A DNA stretch of 59,331 nt from Candidatus Roseilinea sp. NK_OTU-006 (GTDB lineage: Bacteria; Chloroflexota; Anaerolineae; J036; Brachytrichaceae), in assembly GCF_012931985.1 (NCBI RefSeq), contig NZ_JAAFGM010000021.1, positions 1-59,331 on the forward strand, read 5' to 3'. A program made the translations under genes and the position numbers. The stretch's first letter is position 1; every line of letters begins with the position of its first letter. A model generated the notes under the pieces. It saw nothing but the letters and a program-made list of their open reading frames with translations, was not told the origin of the DNA and ran no database searches. This document shows positions 44,132-52,289 of this stretch, piece after piece.

Positions 44132-45220
44132 ATGCCCCTCCATCGCCTCATCCCGCTCCTCGCGTTCGTCGTGTTGGCCTGGCTGCTGTTGCAGGTGCGC
44201 CCGCCGCAGTTGCTGGTCACGCTCGGCCCACAACAGCGCGTCGCCACGCGCAACGCGCTGGCCGGCTTGCACACGCGCTTCGTCGAGGAAGCCGAAGCCT
44301 GGAAGATCAAAAGGGGATTGGAGATGGTGCGAGAGATGGGCGCGCCGTGGATTGTCGAATTCTTCCCTTGGGCCTACTACGAGAAGGCGCAGGGGCGGCG
44401 CGACTTCGCCAACGCAGATCGCATCGTGGATCACGCCAACCGGCAAGGGCTGACGGTGATCGCCCGCTTGGGCTTTACGCCCGAATGGGCACGCCCGCCG
44501 GGCACCACGTTCACCCATCTGGACCCCCAGCACTACAGCGCGTTCGCCGACTTCGCGGCTGCCTTCGCGGCACACTTCAAGGGCCGCATTGCGCATTTCA
44601 TTATCTGGAACGAGCCGAATCTGCAAAACGAATGGGGCATGCGCCGCGTGGACTCGGCGGCCTATGTGGAGATGCTGCGCGTCGTCTATCCCGCCATCAA
44701 GCGGGCCAACCCGGATGCCGTCGTGCTGGCCGGCGCGCTTGCGCCCACCATCGAGCGCAACCGCGACGTGGCGCTCAGCGATCTGGTGTATCTGGAGGAG
44801 ATGTATATCGCGCTCGCCGGCTCCCGTCGCCCGTGGGACGCGCTCGCCGCGCACACCTACGGCGCGACGATACCGCCAGAAGCGGCCCCCGCGCCGGAGG
44901 CGATCAACTTTCGGCGCGTCGAGCTGCTGCGCGCGATCATGCTGGCCCACGGCGACGATTCGCCCGTCTACATCACCGAGGCCGGCTGGAACGACGACGT
45001 GAACTGGGTGAACGGCGTGACGCCGGCGCAGCGCATTGACTTCACGATCCGCGCGCTCGACTATGCTCAGGCCCACTGGCCGTGGGTGCGCTGCGTCGCG
45101 TTCTGGGTGTTCAAGCTGCCGGCGCCCGCGCGCGGCTACCGCGACCACTTCACTTTCGTCACCCCGTCGCTCGAGCCGCTGCCGATCTACGACGAGTTGC
45201 GGCGCGCGCTTGTTCCCTGA
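44132..45220 (+). CDS. Secreted or membrane-anchored glycoside hydrolase, clan A type
   Basis: A 362-residue protein from ATG 44132. A hydrophobic N-terminal segment (L-I-P-L-L-A-F-V-V-L-A-W-L-L-L) acts as signal or anchor. The (beta/alpha)8 domain shows F-I-I-W-N-E-P-N with the acid/base Glu and Y-I-T-E-A-G-W with the nucleophile Glu, as in GH39/GH5-like clan-A enzymes. The substrate is unknown. A frame open from 44051 would add a segment that lies in the SMP-30 promoter, so I reject that start. Confidence 0.8.
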   Translation: MPLHRLIPLLAFVVLAWLLLQVRPPQLLVTLGPQQRVATRNALAGLHTRFVEEAEAWKIKRGLEMVREMGAPWIVEFFPWAYYEKAQGRRDFANADRIVDHANRQGLTVIARLGFTPEWARPPGTTFTHLDPQHYSAFADFAAAFAAHFKGRIAHFIIWNEPNLQNEWGMRRVDSAAYVEMLRVVYPAIKRANPDAVVLAGALAPTIERNRDVALSDLVYLEEMYIALAGSRRPWDALAAHTYGATIPPEAAPAPEAINFRRVELLRAIMLAHGDDSPVYITEAGWNDDVNWVNGVTPAQRIDFTIRALDYAQAHWPWVRCVAFWVFKLPAPARGYRDHFTFVTPSLEPLPIYDELRRALVP

Positions 45221-45231
45221 TGCGCGTTCCT

Positions 45232-45237
45232 TACAAT
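45232..45237 (+). promoter_or_regulatory. TACAAT -10 box before the methyltransferase gene
   Basis: TACAAT ends 7 nt before ATG 45245. It overlaps an alternative ATG at 45236, so 45245 is the better start. Confidence 0.55.
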
Positions 45238-45244
45238 GGCGGAT

Positions 45245-46006
45245 ATGGCTGTGCGTCGTACGTCTCCAGAAACATCTTCTGCTCGCGCGCAGTGGCATCA
45301 CGGCCCGTCGTGGCTGTGGCTGCTGTCGTTCGTCGTCTGCGTCGTCGGCGATGCGCTGATCGGCCGCTGGACGCTGCTGCCGATCTACGTGGCCGCGTTC
45401 TACCTGGGCATGGTGGTGATTGACTTGTTCACGTATCCAATGCTCGAACGCTGGCGCGCGTGGGTGAAGCAACGTGGCTTGATCGGCTGGTATCTCGTCG
45501 AGGTCGGGCTGATGTGGATCGGCACATCGCTGTTGCTGATCGCCTTCGCGCCGGTGTGGCTGAACTGGACGTGGGCCGGCCCGGTCTGGCTACAGGCACT
45601 CGGCGGCGCGGGCGTGTTCATCTCGGTCTTGATCGGCGTGTGGGCGGCCGGACAGATGGGCTGGAAGCGCCTGCTGTTCGTGCCGGCGCTCTTTCCGCCG
45701 GGCGAGATGGCCGAGCGCTACGACGTGCCGCAGCGCCTGGTGGTCTCCGGCCCGTATCGCTACGTGCGCAACCCGCTCTACGTCACCGACATGACGTTGA
45801 TTGCCAGCACGGCGCTGCTCACGCAGAATGGGTTCCTGGCCTTGACGCTCGTCATCTACATCGCGCAATTGGCCATGCAACTGCGGCTGGAGGAGCGCGA
45901 GCTGCGCCAGCGCTTCGGCGCGCAATACGAGCGCTACGTGAAGGCCGTGCCGCGCTTCATCCCTCGGCTCACGCCCGTGGATCCATCTGAGATCTACGGC
46001 GAGTGA
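45245..46006 (+). CDS. Isoprenylcysteine carboxyl methyltransferase-like membrane protein
   Basis: A 253-residue membrane protein with about five helices. The C-terminal part shows S-G-P-Y-R-Y-V-R-N-P-L-Y-V-T-D-M, then E-E-R-E-L-R-Q-R-F-G-A-Q-Y-E-R-Y, the SAM-binding features of the ICMT/phospholipid methyltransferase family. The substrate is unknown; bacterial members methylate lipids or small thiols. It follows the glycosidase by 24 bp but seems to have its own leaderless promoter. Confidence 0.85.
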   Translation: MAVRRTSPETSSARAQWHHGPSWLWLLSFVVCVVGDALIGRWTLLPIYVAAFYLGMVVIDLFTYPMLERWRAWVKQRGLIGWYLVEVGLMWIGTSLLLIAFAPVWLNWTWAGPVWLQALGGAGVFISVLIGVWAAGQMGWKRLLFVPALFPPGEMAERYDVPQRLVVSGPYRYVRNPLYVTDMTLIASTALLTQNGFLALTLVIYIAQLAMQLRLEERELRQRFGAQYERYVKAVPRFIPRLTPVDPSEIYGE

Positions 46007-46027
46007 AGATGGCGCTTCGTAGAATGC

Positions 46028-46891
46028 TCAATCGAGCGCGACGATGACGCCAAAGCGGCCGGTCCGGCCCTGCTCGGCGCGGTGGCTGAACCATTCGTGT
46101 GTGTTGTTGGCCGTGCAGATCGCCGCGACCTCGATGCAACCCACGCCGGCGTCTTCGAGCTGCGAGCGCGCGGCGGCCCAGAGGTCCACATGAGGCTTTT
46201 GTTTGCTGGTGATGGGCTGGCCGGGGAACGAAGGGGAGGCGTGCTCTTTCCCTTGTCCGCTTGTCTTCCCGTCCCCCCCCCTGAGAACAACCGAAGCGCG
46301 CACGGCCGCCTGGATCTGCGCAGCCACCGCTTCATCCACCTCGAACTTGTCGGGGCCGATGCACGGACCGATGCCGGCGATGATGTCCTGCGGGCGCGAG
46401 CCGAACGCCCGCTGCATCGCGCGCACCGTCTCGATCAACACACCGTTGACGATGCCCCGCCAGCCGGCATGGGCGATGCCGATTGCGCCCTTCAGCGGAT
46501 CGTAGAACAGCACCGGCGCGCAATCGGCAAAGCGCAGCGTGAGCGCCAGCCCGCGGTCGCGCGTCACCATGGCGTCGGCGCGCACGTCGTTCGCGCCAAC
46601 AATGCGCAGATCGTCGCGCGAGACCACGCGCACATGGTTGCCGTGCACCAGCCACGAGGTGAGCGACCGCTCCGGCGCCAAGCCCAGCGCGTCGAGCGCG
46701 CGTCGGCGGTTTTCGCGCACCGGCTCGGCGGCGTCACCGGTGCTGCAGCTCATGTTCAATGAGGCCCACGGGGCTTCGCTCACACCACCAAGTCGGGTGA
46801 AGACGCCATGATTGACGTTCGCCGCGCGCAACGCCGCGAACTGGTAGTAGGCCAAGGCGTGATGCGTCAATCGCTGCATGCCGCCGGCCAC
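46028..46891 (-). CDS. pgeF: Peptidoglycan editing factor / laccase-domain protein
   Basis: A 287-residue Cu-oxidase_4 (YfiH/YlmD) protein. H-G-V-F-T-R-L-G-G-V-S, H-G-N-H-V, F-A-D-C-A-P-V-L-F and H-A-G-W-R-G-I hold the zinc-binding His and Cys. The family edits misplaced L-serine in murein precursors and also acts on purine nucleosides. A ~30-residue insertion (G-D-G-K-T-S-G-Q-G-K-E) near residue 205 is coded by a C-rich tract and looks recent and low-complexity; it could be a strain-specific expansion. Convergent with the methyltransferase gene. Confidence 0.9.
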   Translation of the reverse strand: MAGGMQRLTHHALAYYQFAALRAANVNHGVFTRLGGVSEAPWASLNMSCSTGDAAEPVRENRRRALDALGLAPERSLTSWLVHGNHVRVVSRDDLRIVGANDVRADAMVTRDRGLALTLRFADCAPVLFYDPLKGAIGIAHAGWRGIVNGVLIETVRAMQRAFGSRPQDIIAGIGPCIGPDKFEVDEAVAAQIQAAVRASVVLRGGDGKTSGQGKEHASPSFPGQPITSKQKPHVDLWAAARSQLEDAGVGCIEVAAICTANNTHEWFSHRAEQGRTGRFGVIVALD

Positions 46892-46964
46892 TTTATCACG
46901 CCCCTAGAAGGAACTGCGAGGACACCCTGGCAGAAATGCCGAATGGAACTCAACCATAAGAGGA

Positions 46965-46993
46965 TTAACAAATCCGAACATTTGTTCTACCAT
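46965..46993 (+). promoter_or_regulatory. Promoter with a LexA-like box filling its spacer
   Basis: TTAACA (46965-46970), a 17-bp spacer and TACCAT (46988-46993) form a plausible sigma-70 promoter facing the VOC gene. The spacer contains GAACATTTGTTC (46976-46987), a perfect GAAC-N4-GTTC palindrome like the Gram-positive SOS box. A LexA dimer bound here would cover the promoter. The SOS link is inferred from the motif only. Confidence 0.6.
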
Positions 46994-47053
46994 TGCAGCA
47001 CATTGGAATGCTTAGACCGCAGTAATCGGTCGGCGCTTAGGAGGAATAGCACT

Positions 47054-47524
47054 GTGTCCTACTCTATCCGCACCTGCCTCTGGTTCCGCGACGGGCGTGG
47101 GCTCGAGGCAGCAGAATTCTACTGTTCGCTGATTCCAGGTAGCCGGGTCGAGGAAACCTCTGTTGTCGATAATCCCGGATATGGCAGTTCCACGATAATC
47201 AACTTCTCGCTGGGCGGAGTGCCCTATCAGATTCTCGATGCTGGACCGTATTTCACGCTGACTGAGGCAGTGTCCATTTCGGTTGAGACAGCCGACCAGG
47301 CCGAGACCGATAGGCTCTGGGCTGCGCTGACCGCAAATGGTGGCGAGGAAGGCCCCTGCGGCTGGCTGAAAGACCGCTACGGAGTGTCGTGGCAGATTTT
47401 CCCGAAGCGGTTGACGGAATTGACGCTGCATGCGGACAAGAATGTGGCGGCCAAGGCAATAGCGGCGATGATGAAACAGAAGAAGATCGACATCGCCGCA
47501 ATTGAAACAGCGGTTCGTGGCTAG
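47054..47524 (+). CDS. VOC-family (PhnB-like, 3-demethylubiquinone methyltransferase-type) protein
   Basis: A 156-residue protein with GTG start at 47054, nine bases after AGGAGGA (47039-47045). It shows L-W-F-R-D-G-R-G-L-E-A-A-E-F-Y, the G-P-C-G-W-L-K-D-R-Y-G-V-S-W-Q-I-F-P block and the I-D-I-A-A-I-E tail of this VOC branch. The function is unknown; relatives are linked to small-molecule resistance or metabolism. It lies downstream of the LexA-like promoter and is followed at once by an attC-like half site. Confidence 0.88.
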   Translation: MSYSIRTCLWFRDGRGLEAAEFYCSLIPGSRVEETSVVDNPGYGSSTIINFSLGGVPYQILDAGPYFTLTEAVSISVETADQAETDRLWAALTANGGEEGPCGWLKDRYGVSWQIFPKRLTELTLHADKNVAAKAIAAMMKQKKIDIAAIETAVRG

Positions 47525-47533
47525 AAGCCTGCG

Positions 47534-47582
47534 GCCTAACAACGGCTTGCAGCAGACGGCGCTGCGCCGCCGCTGATGCCGA
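47534..47582 (+). other. attC-like half site with imperfect hairpin
   Basis: GCCTAAC (47534-47540) matches the integron core R-Y-Y-Y-A-A-C and lies 9 bp after the VOC stop. It is followed by a bulged hairpin (about 47543-47582) with a GC-rich stem, similar in shape to attC sites. A matching 3' core GTTRRRY was not found within 140 bp, so the site is incomplete or something else. Confidence 0.35.
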
Positions 47583-47690
47583 GCTTCACAAGCCCACGGT
47601 TCGAACGTTCGCGCCCTTCCGGCGCCCATCAACACCATCCAACCCGCCCCCCATACTCGCGAAAGCGTTCGTGAAAAATCGGAGCCCAAC
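47583..47690. other. Intergenic DNA after the attC-like site
   Basis: The 108 bases hold a CGAACGTTCG palindrome (47602-47611) and C-rich sequence. I see no gene and no clear promoter. Confidence 0.4.
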
Positions 47691-48071
47691 TTGAGGAAGG
47701 TCATCTACTCCATGCTCGTCTCGCTCGACGGCTACATCGAGGGGCCGGATGGGATGTTCGACTGGGCCACGCCCGACGAAGCGCTTCACCAACATTTCAA
47801 CGAGGTCGAACGCGAGGCCGGCGTCCACCTGTACGGTCGGCGGCTCTATGAGATGATGCGCTACTGGGAAACCGCGGACACCAATCCCGGCAGCTCGGCA
47901 GTTGAACGCGAATATGCTCGGCTGTGGCAGCAAGTGCCGACGATCACGTCCGGCGTGGTTCTGTTACGCTACGCGCCGCCAAGGATTGACGCGGACGCGG
48001 TCGCCCACCAAGACAAGTTGCCGGCTGACCAGCAGGCCGCACGACAAAGACGCCAAGAAGCGCAAAGGTAA
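47691..48071 (+). pseudogene. DHFR/RibD-C family gene with an internal deletion
   Basis: TTG start at 47691 and 126 codons. Residues 1-~85 match the N-terminal half of dihydrofolate-reductase-like proteins: V-I-Y-S-M-L-V-S-L-D-G-Y-I-E-G-P-D-G, L-Y-G-R-R-L-Y-E-M-M-R-Y-W. Then V-P-T-I-T joins directly to S-G-V-V-L-L-R-Y, which is the end of the family, so roughly 80 residues are missing in frame. A 30-residue tail without similarity follows. The missing part holds much of the nucleotide-binding core, so it is probably inactive. The stop is adjacent to the next start. Confidence 0.75.
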
Positions 48072-48500
48072 ATGATGCAAAAAGTAACGACCTTTCTCAT
48101 GTTCGTCGGCCCTGTCGCCGGCCAAGCCGAGGAAGCGATCACGCTGTACACCTCGCTGTTCGAGAATTCTGAAATTGTCCACATACAACGCCGCGGCCCG
48201 AACGACTGGGGCGAAGCCGAGGGCAGCGTGGAGCATGCCGTCTTCACCCTAAACGGCCAGGAGTTCATGGCCATGGACAGCAGCGCGGGACACGCGTTCA
48301 ACTTTACGCCATCCATATCGCTGTTCGTGCGTTGCGCCAGCGAGGCCGAGATTGACGCTGTGTATACCAAGCTGTCCGAAGGCGGCCAGGTGCTGATGCC
48401 CTTGGATGAATACCCCTTTAGCAAGAAGTTTTGCTGGCTGAACGACAAATACGGCGTGTCATGGCAGTTGACCTTGACGGAGGGCCATGATGCATCGTGA
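48072..48500 (+). CDS. VOC-family (PhnB-like) protein
   Basis: A 142-residue protein with F-L-M-F-V-G-P-V-A-G-Q-A-E-E-A-I-T-L-Y, N-G-Q-E-F-M-A-M-D-S and F-C-W-L-N-D-K-Y-G-V-S-W-Q-L-T. It is a distant relative of the 47054 protein. Its start touches the stop of the DHFR remnant, suggesting one transcript. Function unknown. Confidence 0.88.
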   Translation: MMQKVTTFLMFVGPVAGQAEEAITLYTSLFENSEIVHIQRRGPNDWGEAEGSVEHAVFTLNGQEFMAMDSSAGHAFNFTPSISLFVRCASEAEIDAVYTKLSEGGQVLMPLDEYPFSKKFCWLNDKYGVSWQLTLTEGHDAS

Positions 48501-48566
48501 GCGATTCTTGCGTCACCGCGGGTCACAAGTCGTCCGGTTATCTATCCCAACGAAGTAGGAGGCAGC

Positions 48567-49682
48567 ATGAGCAGTGTTAGAGTGCTCGTCGGCACGCGCA
48601 AGGGCGCGTTCATTTTCACATCGGATGCGAAACGCCAGACGTGGGACGTCAGCGGTCCGCTTTTCCCCGGCTGGGAGATCTACCATCTCAAGGGATCGCC
48701 TGTGAATCCGGATCGCATCTACGCCTCGCAGTCCACCGGCTGGTTCGGCCAACTGATCCAGCGCTCGGATGATGGCGGCCGGACGTGGACGCCGATGGGC
48801 AACGAGTTCAGGTACGAGGGCACGCCCGGCACGCACCAGTGGTACGACGGCACGCAGCACCCGTGGGAGTTCAAGCGCGTGTGGCATCTCGAGCCGTCGC
48901 TCACTGACCCCGACACGGTCTACGCCGGCGTCGAGGATGCGGCGCTGTTCAAATCCACCGACGGCGGGCAGACCTGGCGCGAGTTGCCCGGCCTGCGCGA
49001 GGTGAAGGGCAACCTGTGGCAGCCCGGCGCGGGCGGCATGTGTCTGCACACCATCCTGCTTGATCCCAGCAACCCGGATCGTATCTTCGTCGCCATTTCT
49101 GCCGCCGGCGCGTTTCGCACCGACGATGGCGGGCAGACGTGGCGGCCGATCAACCAGGGGCTGAAGTCGCCGTATGAGCTCCCCGGCCCGGCAGCCGAGG
49201 TCGGCCATTGCGTGCATGGCATGGCCATGCATCCATCGCGCCCCGGCGTGTTGTTCATGCAAAAGCATTGGGACGTGATGCGCAGCGACGACGCCGGCGA
49301 GATGTGGCGCGAGGTCAGCGGCAATCTGCCCAGCGACTTCGGCTTCCCGATCGCCGTGCACGCGCACGAGCCGGAGACGATCTACGTCGTGCCGATCAAG
49401 AGCGACAGCGAGCACTTCCCGCCCGAAGGCAAGTTGCGCGTCTACCGCAGCCGGACGGGGGGAGGCGCATGGGAAGCGCTGACGAACGGCCTGCCACAGC
49501 GCGACTGCTACGTCAACGTGCTGCGCGACGCAATGGCGGTGGATGCGCTCGACCCCTGTGGCGTCTACTTCGGCACCACCGGCGGGCAGGTGTACTGCTC
49601 GCCGGACGGCGGTGACCATTGGACGACCATCGCGCGCGACCTGCCGTCGGTGTATTCGGTGGAAGTGCAGACGTTGGCGTAG
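48567..49682 (+). CDS. BNR/sialidase-like beta-propeller protein
   Basis: A 371-residue propeller with several Asp-box turns: [32 protein letters not shown]. The start [15 protein letters not shown] lacks a signal peptide. Family members are annotated exo-alpha-sialidase or VPS10-like, but true sialidase catalytic residues were not recognised. AGGAGG lies just before the ATG. It shares direction with the small-gene cluster. Confidence 0.85.
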   Translation: MSSVRVLVGTRKGAFIFTSDAKRQTWDVSGPLFPGWEIYHLKGSPVNPDRIYASQSTGWFGQLIQRSDDGGRTWTPMGNEFRYEGTPGTHQWYDGTQHPWEFKRVWHLEPSLTDPDTVYAGVEDAALFKSTDGGQTWRELPGLREVKGNLWQPGAGGMCLHTILLDPSNPDRIFVAISAAGAFRTDDGGQTWRPINQGLKSPYELPGPAAEVGHCVHGMAMHPSRPGVLFMQKHWDVMRSDDAGEMWREVSGNLPSDFGFPIAVHAHEPETIYVVPIKSDSEHFPPEGKLRVYRSRTGGGAWEALTNGLPQRDCYVNVLRDAMAVDALDPCGVYFGTTGGQVYCSPDGGDHWTTIARDLPSVYSVEVQTLA

Positions 49683-49708
49683 CTATCTGGAGTCGGGAGA
49701 GGAAAGGG

Positions 49709-50347
49709 ATGAGCAAGGTATTCGTCAACATCGCCCTCAGCCTTGATGGCTACATGGCGCCGGAAGGGATGACTATGGAGCATTGGGACGAGCCCGAGTT
49801 CAAGAACTGGGGCGCGAAGTGGAGCGCGCTGATGGGCTGGATCTTCGATCAGCAGTACTTCCGCCACAATCTCAAGCTTGGCCCCGGCGGAGAGACCGGT
49901 CCGGTCAATGACATGCTTCGCCACACTGCAGAGCGCACCGGCGTCCACATCATGGGCAAGCGCATGTTCGATGGCGGCGAGCGCGGCTGGCCAGAGGAAG
50001 CACCGTTTCACACGCCGGTATTCGTCCTCACCCACGAGAAGCGCGAACCCTGGGTCCGCCCCGGCGGGACGACCTTCTACTTCGTCAACGATGGCCCGGA
50101 GCGCGCGCTGGAGCAGGCGCGTGAAGCTGCGGGCGGTCGCGATATCCGCATCGCGGGCGGTGCGGATGTGATCCAGCAGTACTTGAACCTGGGCCTCATT
50201 GACGAGCTTGAAATTGCTTTGGTACCCGTGCTGTTCGGCGGCGGCAGAAGGCTCTTCGAGAACCTGCACGAACCTCTGCCAAGCTTTCGAATTGACAAGG
50301 TTCTTGATACTCCAAAGGCCACACACTTGCGCTATGTGCGTATGTAA
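49709..50347 (+). CDS. Dihydrofolate reductase/RibD C-terminal family protein
   Basis: A 212-residue protein: V-F-V-N-I-A-L-S-L-D-G-Y-M-A-P-E, G-V-H-I-M-G-K-R-M-F-D-G-G, R-I-A-G-G-A-D-V-I-Q-Q-Y-L, D-E-L-E-I-A-L-V-P-V-L-F-G-G-G. These are the NADPH-binding and fold motifs of the RibD-C/DHFR-like group. Not a canonical FolA; the natural substrate is unknown. AGAGGAAAGG lies before the ATG. It is one of three family members between 47.6 and 55 kb. Confidence 0.9.
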   Translation: MSKVFVNIALSLDGYMAPEGMTMEHWDEPEFKNWGAKWSALMGWIFDQQYFRHNLKLGPGGETGPVNDMLRHTAERTGVHIMGKRMFDGGERGWPEEAPFHTPVFVLTHEKREPWVRPGGTTFYFVNDGPERALEQAREAAGGRDIRIAGGADVIQQYLNLGLIDELEIALVPVLFGGGRRLFENLHEPLPSFRIDKVLDTPKATHLRYVRM

Positions 50348-50377
50348 GGCGGACAGATGTGCTAGGCCGATGTCCCG

Positions 50378-50674
50378 ATGATCATAGTGATCCTGCCCCA
50401 ACACCTGCGCACGCTGGCCGGCGTCGGTCGCGAAGTCGAACTGCGCGTCGAAGCGCTGGTCACCCCGCGCGCGATCCTGGATGCGCTCGAAGCGCGCTAT
50501 CCGGTGCTGCGCGGGACGATTCGCGACCAAGGGTCGCAACAGCGCCGGGCGTTCGTGCGGTTCTTCGCCTGCGGTCAGGATTGGTCGCACGAGCCGCCCG
50601 ACGCGCCCTTGCCCGACGACGTGGTGCAAGGCAAAGAGCCGTTCATGGTGGTCGGGGCGATGGCAGGAGGATGA
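50378..50674 (+). CDS. MoaD/ThiS-like sulfur carrier ending in Gly-Gly
   Basis: A 98-residue beta-grasp protein: [26 protein letters not shown], ending V-G-A-M-A-G-G and stop. The free Gly-Gly end is what sulfur carriers need for thiocarboxylation. A residue stretch [10 protein letters not shown] is unusual for MoaD. Its stop overlaps the next gene by 4 bp (ATGA), so the two are coupled. Confidence 0.8.
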   Translation: MIIVILPQHLRTLAGVGREVELRVEALVTPRAILDALEARYPVLRGTIRDQGSQQRRAFVRFFACGQDWSHEPPDAPLPDDVVQGKEPFMVVGAMAGG

Positions 50675-51105
50675 TTATGACCCTCGACGAGAAACAAATC
50701 GCCTTTCTGGAGAAGAGCCGCGCCGCGGCCATGATCACGGTTGGCGACGATGGCATCGCCCGCGCCGTGCGGGTGGGCATCGCGATGGTGGACGGCAAGG
50801 TATGGAGCAGCGGCACGCAGGATCGCGCTCGCACCAAACGCCTGCGCAAAAATCCCAACTGCACCCTGTTTGTGTTCGACAACACCTGGAGCTACCTGAC
50901 GCTGGAGACGCGCGTGCGCCTGATCGAAGGGCCGGATGTGCCGGCCTTGAGCGAACGCCTGTTCCGCATCATGCAAAACCGTCCAATGGGCCCGCTCAGT
51001 TGGTTTGGCGGTGAGATGGACTCAGAGGACTTCCGGCGCGCGATGGCCGAGGAGGGGCGGCTGATCTACGAGTTTGACATTCATCGTGCCTACGGCTTGG
51101 TGTAA
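50671..51105 (+). CDS. PPOX-class flavin/F420-type protein
   Basis: A 144-residue split-barrel protein: [35 protein letters not shown]. This resembles pyridoxamine-phosphate-oxidase-like proteins that bind FMN or F420. ATG 50671 overlaps the MoaD stop and has GGAGG directly upstream; ATG 50677 is an alternative. The actual cofactor is unknown. Confidence 0.85.
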   Translation: MIMTLDEKQIAFLEKSRAAAMITVGDDGIARAVRVGIAMVDGKVWSSGTQDRARTKRLRKNPNCTLFVFDNTWSYLTLETRVRLIEGPDVPALSERLFRIMQNRPMGPLSWFGGEMDSEDFRRAMAEEGRLIYEFDIHRAYGLV

Positions 51106-51130
51106 TGGTGAATCGGTGAGTCAAAACCAT

Positions 51131-51679
51131 ATGGATGAGGTCACGCGAAAGCGTTTTGACGACCTGTGGTCACAAGACCGCGCGGCTCAAAACACAGCCT
51201 ACATCGCCATCCTCGATGCAACAGACAAGCCCGTGAGCTGGGCCTATGACGTGTGGGACGAGGTCGTGGCTAACCTGGGCCACGCCGACAACCACAACCG
51301 CGCGATCGCGGCGCAGGTGTTGTGCAACCTGGCCAAGAGCGATCCGCAGCAGCGCATGCTGAAAGATTTCGACAAATTGCTGGCCGTGACCCGGGACGAG
51401 CGCTTCGTCACGGCACGACACTGCCTGCAGGCGCTGTGGAAGGTGGGTGTGGTTGGCCCGCAGCAGCGCGCACTGCTGGTAGATGGGCTTGCACGCCGCT
51501 TCGAGGACTGCGCTGAGGAAAAGAACCGCACTCTGATCCGTTACGACATCGCCCAGAGCCTGCGCAACGTGTATGACGCGACGCAGGATGAGACAGTCAA
51601 AGCCACGGCGCTGGCGTTGATCGAGACAGAAGGTGATCCCAAATACCGCAAGAAATACGCACGGTTGTGGAAAGGCTGA
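51131..51679 (+). CDS. HEAT-like repeat protein of unknown function
   Basis: A 182-residue, mostly helical protein from ATG 51131. Repeated units such as N-R-A-I-A-A-Q-V-L-C-N-L-A, F-V-T-A-R-H-C-L-Q-A-L-W-K-V-G and I-R-Y-D-I-A-Q-S-L-R look like HEAT/ARM helices. Similar stand-alone helical-repeat proteins occur next to DinB and VOC genes. I do not know its function. Confidence 0.65.
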   Translation: MDEVTRKRFDDLWSQDRAAQNTAYIAILDATDKPVSWAYDVWDEVVANLGHADNHNRAIAAQVLCNLAKSDPQQRMLKDFDKLLAVTRDERFVTARHCLQALWKVGVVGPQQRALLVDGLARRFEDCAEEKNRTLIRYDIAQSLRNVYDATQDETVKATALALIETEGDPKYRKKYARLWKG

Positions 51680-51749
51680 AGAATAATCCCAGGATCAACC
51701 CGGAGAAAGGGAGATTGGCTGGCTTGCGGTGTAGACCTGCTTCGGAAGC

Positions 51750-52289
51750 ATGAACGACAAGCACGATATTCTCAAATCGCTTCGCGATGAATTCAATCGC
51801 TGGGAAGCGCTGCTCGTCGGCATGAGCGAGGCGCAGATCACAACGCCGCATCCGCCTTCGACCTGGTCCATCAAAGACGTGCTTGGGCATCTGTGGGCGT
51901 GGCAGCAGGTGTCCATCGCCCGCATGGAAGCGGCGCTCCACAACGGTGAGCCGGCCATGCCCGACTGGCTGGCCGGGCATGATCCGGAATCGGAGGCGCA
52001 TCGCGAGCGGTTCAACGCCCGCATCTACGAACGCAATCGCGATATGGCATGGCCGGAGGTTCATCGGCGTTGGCGCGACGGCTTTCTCCACCTCATAGCC
52101 TTGTCAGAACAAATTCCGGAGGATGATCTGTTGGCGGTTGATAGATATGCGTGGATCGAGGGCTACGCGTTGATCGCCGTTTTGCAAGGCTCGCTGGCGC
52201 ACCATCGCGAACACCGTGAAGCACTTGATGTGATGGGCGGGCAGAGCAAAGGTCTGAGCGCGGATGGAGGAGTATGGAGGAGAAGATGA
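51750..52289 (+). CDS. ClbS/DfsB-family four-helix bundle protein
   Basis: A 179-residue protein of the DinB-like superfamily: W-E-A-L-L-V-G-M-S-E-A-Q-I, S-T-W-S-I-K-D-V-L-G-H-L-W-A-W, and A-H-H-R-E-H-R-E-A. ClbS protects from colibactin by hydrolysing its cyclopropane; others may handle other reactive compounds. Its stop overlaps the next start (ATGA). Confidence 0.85.
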   Translation: MNDKHDILKSLRDEFNRWEALLVGMSEAQITTPHPPSTWSIKDVLGHLWAWQQVSIARMEAALHNGEPAMPDWLAGHDPESEAHRERFNARIYERNRDMAWPEVHRRWRDGFLHLIALSEQIPEDDLLAVDRYAWIEGYALIAVLQGSLAHHREHREALDVMGGQSKGLSADGGVWRRR

